Source of the DNA: Apricaphanius iberus
Taxonomy: Eukaryota > Chordata > Actinopteri > Cyprinodontiformes > Aphaniidae
Direction of reading: 5' to 3'
DNA length: 64,000 bases
NCBI GenBank assembly: GCA_028564705.1
Contig: JAPXFQ010002454.1
Coordinates: 1,584,349-1,648,348, forward strand
How positions within the stretch are numbered: the stretch's first letter is position 1; each line of letters opens with the position of its first letter. Positions 59,401-64,000 of the stretch are shown here, piece by piece. The translations under genes were made by a program, and so were the position numbers. The notes under the pieces are model-generated. The model was not told the DNA's origin, ran no database searches, and was given only the letters and a program-made list of their open reading frames with translations.

Positions 59401-60177
59401 TGACTGTCGAGCTTGGTGAACCAAAAGTCTGCCCGCTTTATCCCCAAATTCATACACAGTATGTCTGGTTCTCAGAAGCAGGTACTCAGCCTTAGTGGTT
59501 GAGGCCAGATCAAACTCAGTTTGAAGACGAATCCTCTTCGGGTAGAGTTCAGGAGTGGGTGAGGCTGCGTACTGTACATCTAACTGGGCTATATTATCAT
59601 TAAGTTCCTTTAATTTAGAGAGGTTTTCCCTTACTGTAGGAAGTGAAACTGATAGTCTGGTCATGCAGGAAAGCTTTTAAGGTCTCCCAAAGAAAACCAT
59701 GAGAGATATCTGGCGTGTCATTTGTTTCAGTAAAGAATTTTATCTGGGTGCTCACAGATTTTGTAAATTTATTGTCTGAGAGTAAAAGAGAATTCAGGCG
59801 CCATGCTCTGCACACAGGGGGTTGCTCAGGGAAAGACAGTTCGAAAGAGAGTGGGGTATGATCGGAGATAACAATACTATGGTATGTGATGCGGTCTATG
59901 AAGGGAATAAGCTGAGTGTCTAGCAAAAAATAATCAATTCGAGAGTAAGTACTTTGGACTGGCAAGAAAAAGGAAAAAGCCCTACCACTTGGGAAATTAA
60001 ACCTCCAGGGTTCAAATAATCCATATTGTTCCATATAGTTATGAATGACTTTGGCTGACTTGGAGAGCGGTCCAGGTTTAGCAGTGGAGCGGTCCAGCTC
60101 AGGGCTAAGAACGCAGTTAAAGTCCCCGCCAATAATTAAATTATGAACGTCGACATCGGGTTGTTTTAATATTTTAA
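56425..60177 (-). pseudogene. L1 ORF2 endonuclease-reverse transcriptase, broken
   Basis: Reading leftwards, the first codons give LIIGGDFNCVLSPELDRS and then ISDHTPLSFEL, the later half of the endonuclease. SYHPISLLNVDCKILAKCL and DQTGFIQGRHSFSNTRRL follow near 58950-58830. After the 58191-58820 insertion the frame continues with ALDAEKAFDRVEWGFLF (about 58150-58100), GTRQGCPLSP, and LYADDILLYI with YADD near 57840. The C-terminal region ends with HMFWSCSTLRTFSL near 56770. Several frameshifts and stops separate these pieces. The sequence is clearly a different subfamily from the 20-kb copy (for example DRVEWGFLF against DRVNWKFLF). Confidence 0.9.
58191..58820 (-). mobile_element. Non-LTR retrotransposon 3' end, nested in the minus-strand L1
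   Basis: The minus strand begins with a coding remnant, KLDTLATVAEKRTLKKLLDI and then RTNRLKNSFVPHAIRLFN, the C-terminal tail of a LINE protein common in fish. It ends with a 3' UTR finishing in gggattaataaagttcttat and a (TATC)n tail. The insertion splits the L1 frame between the RRLLDI and SPEIIVALDAEKAF segments. It is thus younger than the L1. I place it tentatively with RTE-like (Expander-type) LINEs; the clade is uncertain. Confidence 0.75.
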
Positions 60178-60190
60178 CCTTTTATTTTAA

Positions 60191-60593
60191 ACTTCCTTCC
60201 CGTGTTCCTCTGTGGGAGCCCTCTGCCTCAGGAGCGGTGGTCAGCTGTGGCTGCCTGGGTGCTCTCCATTTAGCGCTAGGGTGGAGGTTTGAGTCTCTGC
60301 CTCCCCTCTTCTGGACACCCTGTGTCGGTGCCTCATATCCTGCTTTCAATGTGCTGCTGCCATTGCAAATGGCTCCCCTGATAGCATTTCCTTACTTGAC
60401 CTGGCTCATCTGTACTCGGCAGAGTGTTGTTGTTTATAGTTGCTTTTAAGTGTGTGAGGCATGGGAGATAGGTTGGTCGGAGGGGGGTTTAACTGTAATT
60501 GTGTTTTGAAATTTGGGGTCGAGGGATGGAGATATGGTTTACGTAGGGTAATTTTAATCTGTAAAGCATTAAGAGATGCAATTTTGTCTATGT
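60191..60593. other. Anonymous spacer between two head-to-head L1 elements
   Basis: These 400 bp lie between the 5' ends of the minus-strand L1 and of L1 copy 2. They are GC-richer than normal flanking DNA and include low-complexity G runs. The end (tctgtaaagcattaagagat) vaguely recalls the 3' end of some LINEs. I do not recognise the family. It may be genomic flank, or template-switched sequence attached to copy 2. Confidence 0.4.
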
Positions 60594-60773
60594 CTATTTT
60601 ACATCGCCTTATGCATCGCTAAGAAAAATATCCTCTTGAACTGGAAAAATAAAAATACTCTGAATATTAATCAATATAGAGATCTCCTTCTGGATTACAT
60701 TGGTTTAGAAACGGCATCTGCCTCCACATCTGATCAATCTTTCTGGTCACCCTTGATCAGTTCCATCACCTAG
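60594..60773 (+). pseudogene. L1 ORF2 C-terminal fragment of copy 2
   Basis: The frame FYIALCIAKKNILLNWKN and onwards to the final SSIT is the last 57 or so residues of the same ORF2 as in copy 1 and ends at the same stop codon. The five or so codons before it are foreign, because the copy is truncated here. It encodes no catalytic domain. Confidence 0.9.
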
Positions 60774-62167
60774 TGGGGTCGGGCCCTTGATTCCGTTCTG
60801 TGGGACACGGTTGCCGATGTGGAGCTAAGGGTTGGTGGTGACTGCGGGGAGGTCCTTGGGGGTGGGTCCGCTTGCGGTTCGGCGATAGGTGCCGAGACCC
60901 TCGCCTGGGGTGGGACTTTGGGGTCTTTGTGTGGTGACTCCTAGTGGCTGCATGCGGCGCCTTAGAGGGGTCGTGCTGGCGGACACGGGTTACTGGCCTG
61001 GTGCTGTGCTGCTCTGGGGGGGTCTGGACTGGGCCTGGGGCTCGGGGTTCTGGGGCGGCGCGCCCCCCGGCTGGGGCCCTGGCGGGGCTTGGCCGGGGGG
61101 GGCCGCTGCCGTCGGTGCCGGCTGGGGGGGGGCTGTGGTCGGCCGGTGGTTGGCGGGCGCTGCTGCCCTTTCCATCTCCCCGGGCTGGTTCCTGTCGCTT
61201 GCTCCCCGGTGGCCGCTTGCCGCGTCCGGGCGTCGGCGAGAGGCCGTGGCGGGTGGCCGGCGTCTCCGGGCCCGATCGGCTATATTGACACTGGACATGG
61301 CTCCTGGGTCTTGGTCTTAGCCCTCGCGGGGGTGCTGGGGTGGGGGGCTCTGGCCGGTGTTGGTCGGCCTCCACGGTGACTGACCAGTTGGTGGGGTGTG
61401 GGCTGGTGGGTGGACGTGCTGGGTTCTGTTGCCACCCGGCCATCGGGCGGTAGTAGCAAGGCTGGAGGATGTCGGCCTGGGGATTGGCCGCCCGGGACTT
61501 CGGTCTGCTCACGGGCCTGGCGCGGCATGTCCGGGGTACCCGAGTCGGTGGTGCGCCGGGTTCCGGCCTCGGCCCGGGGGTCCTCGGACGCTGGCGGTGC
61601 CTGGGGCGTCTCTTATTGGCGGGGAGGCTTTTTACCATCTAGCACAGGCGCTCTTTTTAACGGGGTGCGCTTGGGACGGGAGGGGGGAGGGCGTTGAGGG
61701 TGAGGGGGGGCTAAACTCAACCTGGGTGTCTAGTGACATGTGTTTTGTTAGCAGTGTGAATGTTGGGGAGGATTTAGGTATGCCCCTGGCATGGGGGCTG
61801 GTGGATTGCCGGGGCCCCCATGGGGCTCGGCGGTACCGCTGCCGTGGGCCCCGACTGGACGTGCTGGGGCCTCCCACCCCTGGTGGATCGGGCCGAACGG
61901 GGGTGCCTATTGGAGTCAGCAGGGGAGCTGGCTCCCTGGGGTTGGCAATGGTCACCCCAGTTATTTTCTCCCCATCCCCATGCCTCTGTCCACCTGCTCC
62001 TTCATTCTACCATTCACAAGGCCTTGGGACGTGGGCACGTCACAGGGGTGCGGGATGGAGCTTCCGTCTTCGCTACCCGGTGGCGGCCTGGGTCCCGATT
62101 TTATTGAGCAATTTAGACACTACACTTGCAACATTTACAGGGAACGCACATGTAGGGACCTGGCGGT

Positions 62168-62457
62168 GTGGCGCCACAGGCGAGGCCCCCCCGTTGAGGG
62201 GGCCTCGCCTGTGGTGCCGGCACCCACTGGTTAAACGCATCTAGACACTGAGGGCCCGGGGGGGGAGATGGGGGTACCCGGCAGTATTCCCATGTCCCCC
62301 CCCCTCTGTTTTAAGTGCACATTAGAACAACACGCAACAACACCACATTGAGCTGGGGGAGAGAGGCTGGGGGGTCTTTCCACACCCCTGTTCGTTGGAC
62401 CATCAGGGGTCGGAGCCCGGATAGAACATCACGCCGTCTGGTCGGGGTCCTGGGCTG
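62168..62457 (+). other. 290-bp 3' UTR segment present in copy 2 and absent from copy 1
   Basis: Both copies share gggacctgg on the left and ctggtgggctgctcttgcc on the right. Copy 1 joins them directly at about 25182; copy 2 has 290 bp between them. The segment has the same G-rich style as the rest of the UTR and shows no terminal repeats or duplication, so a deletion from copy 1 is more likely than an insertion into copy 2. Confidence 0.85.
62170..62218 (+). other. Strong stem-loop in the L1 3' UTR
   Basis: Arms 62170-62190 and 62198-62218 pair over 21 positions, with one G-U pair in RNA, around a 7-base loop (ccgttga). The stem is almost all G-C. It lies at the left edge of the segment that differs between the two L1 copies. 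Confidence 0.9.
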
Positions 62458-64000
62458 GTGGGCTGCTCTTGCCGGTGTGGGGGCCTTGGCGGTCTACTTG
62501 TCCCCGTCCTGGTGGGCAAAGGGGTCTGTCTCCTGGGTGCAGGGGCAGGGTTCTCTACTGGGGTGTCTGTCCCTGGGCCTGGGAGTATGGAGTATAGTGT
62601 ACGTATGGGGGGTATGAATGAGGGTATAGCGTCCTTTTTTCGTATGTCCTGTATTTGTAAGAATGTGTACACAAGAAAGGGAGGGTACGTATGAGTGTCT
62701 CTGTCTGTCTATGTCTACCTGTCAGGTTGGGTGTTTGGCTGCTCTCTGGCCTGATGCATCTTCTTCCCTCCCCGTCACTCCCCGTCGGTGATGGTTGCTC
62801 CTGCCCGCTGGTTGATGATGACTCTCGATGCCTGGGGCTGGGGGTCCCGGTTGCGGCCCGGCTCGGTCCTGGTGCATGTCGGGCGGGTCCTGGGTGGTCC
62901 GGTGTGTCGGGCGGCCGCTGTTTCGGGCCGATGTCCTCCTTGGATTGACTGGGGCACCTCTTATGGGGGTGCCGGGTTTGTAGAATAGGTTGGTGCCGTC
63001 CGGTGGATCGGTGGGGACCGTGCCTGGCGCCCAATCCTCCTGCCGGTTCCAGGACTTCAGCTGGCTGGTCTGTTCGCCTGGTGGGGCTGTCCGGCATTGG
63101 CTGGGCCCCTGATCTTGGCGCCCCACGTGGGGCGGGATCTGGACCCTGGAGCTGGAAGATCTGGATGTCCAGGTGCCGGCTGGGCGCGGCCTGGGGAGGG
63201 CGTACATCCGCTGTGGCTCCCTGGCGTGTGGATGTGTGGGGGCGGGCCGGGTTGTTGGCGGTGGGTACTGGTCCGGGGTGGCGGCGGCGTGTGTTGTCCG
63301 TCGGTTGGCTGCGGGTCCTCCTTGCCTGCGGCGGCGGCGGGGGACCCTTGTCGGCTGGTCACTGGTTGGGGCCCCGCTGGGGGGTGGGGTGCCCCTGGTC
63401 CCCGTGGCCTCCGGTTCCTGGTCCGGGCCCGCCCTGGCGTAGCCGGTTACCGGCGGAGCCCGTGGGCTCGTCACTGCGATCTCTCGGGCCCCAGCATCGC
63501 GGCTGGTGGGTGCTCCCCTGGGGCTTCCATCTGTTCCCCTCTTGGCGGGTGATCGACCCTGCGCTGATCCGCCTGTGGACTCTGTACTCTGTGGGACGCT
63601 GGATGCATACATCTCTTGCCTCCTCCATGTCTGTGCCGATTCCTGTAGGACGGATTGACGGTTCCTTACACCAGCTATCAATCACTTGCATGGGGAAACC
63701 TTATTCCGACCTGCATGCTCGCACACACATAGGTGTGGGGACATAGGTGAGGACGGACATATCTTAAGCTGAGGTTATCATCATTAGTTAGTTGTTCACA
63801 GGAGCTTACCAGAAACATTTGTATTATGTTCATTAATCAATGCTTGTGTGTAGTGAATGTGTAATTCTTTGTTTATTCTACCAGATCCGAACTATTGGTT
63901 TGGTTCTGTACACTTTGTTGTTTTTGTTTTGTATTACTGTTTCTCTGCCGTCCGGCAGAGGTGGAGGACTGGGATGTTTTCTTGTGTTCTTTATTTGCCT

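Larger units (their letters stand above)
56148..60180 (-). mobile_element. L1-clade LINE of a second subfamily, decayed and interrupted
   Basis: The minus strand carries the later endonuclease, reverse transcriptase and C-terminal parts of an L1 ORF2, then a short 3' UTR ending in T-rich sequence on the plus strand (poly(A) of the element) at about 56148-56195. The decamer tttattttaa flanks both sides (56138-56147 and 60181-60190) and may be the target duplication, although it is low in complexity. Like copy 1, this element is truncated within the endonuclease. A separate LINE 3' end has inserted at 58191-58820. The 3' UTR is under 300 bp and not G-rich, unlike the other L1 family here. Confidence 0.88.
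60594..64000 (+). mobile_element. L1-clade LINE copy 2, 5'-truncated, runs off the window
   Basis: From about 60594 the sequence matches 23615-26730 of copy 1 in the same orientation. I noticed only about ten base differences, among them one missing T in the run after gagct near 60827, plus one 290-bp indel. The 5' truncation leaves only the last codons of ORF2 and the G-rich 3' UTR. The poly(A) tail and right target duplication lie beyond the window. The very high identity means both copies come from the same recently active source, or that one has been converted by the other. Confidence 0.93.

Noticed and set aside
56148..64000. Head-to-head L1 halves interpreted as one twin-primed insertion
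   Set aside because: The two ORF2 sequences belong to different subfamilies and the minus-strand part has its own 3' UTR and tail.

Overview
The window looks like gene-free vertebrate chromosome from a teleost fish, probably a percomorph-like species. I infer this from the repeats: a Rex3 (RTE) retrotransposon, L2 LINE 3' ends of the fish type, several Tc1-like DNA transposon remnants, hAT and Harbinger-like small elements, a Ngaro/DIRS-type tyrosine-recombinase retrotransposon and fish L1 elements. I recognise no host protein-coding exon, rRNA or functional tRNA gene. All convincing coding sequence belongs to transposable elements.

Layout. 1-5.9 kb is anonymous AT-rich DNA. 5.9-9.2 kb is a decayed Ngaro/DIRS-like element on the minus strand with tandem repeats at its 3' side. 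10.3-11.8 kb holds two Tc1 remnants around a 722-bp Harbinger-like element carrying a MADF-type exon. 13.5-14.5 kb is a 5'-truncated Rex3 copy with an 8-bp target duplication. 14.5-20.2 kb holds a Tc1 remnant, simple repeats, an L2 3' end and a hAT-type miniature element. 20.2-27.0 kb is a striking 6.8-kb L1-clade LINE: an open 1194-codon ORF2, a G-rich 3' UTR of about 3 kb, a poly(A) tail and an 18-bp target duplication. 27-50 kb is mostly single-copy-looking sequence with scattered Tc1, L2, SINE and hAT remnants, a foldback element, and stretches whose composition suggests conserved non-coding elements. 50.5-53.6 kb is a 3.1-kb degenerate DNA transposon containing a THAP-like exon. 56.1-60.2 kb is a decayed minus-strand L1 of another subfamily, interrupted by a second LINE 3' end. 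60.6 kb to the end is a second, 5'-truncated copy of the 20-27 kb L1, nearly identical to it but carrying an extra 290 bp with a strong hairpin.

The main biological story is recent L1 activity: two nearly identical copies of one family about 37 kb apart, with an unusual 3' UTR and a possible 3' transduction of a structured RNA-like segment. The rest is a layered record of older insertions in a gene-poor region that may carry cis-regulatory DNA for a neighbouring gene outside the window. Boundaries marked approximate were judged by eye against remembered family consensus sequences, not by alignment.
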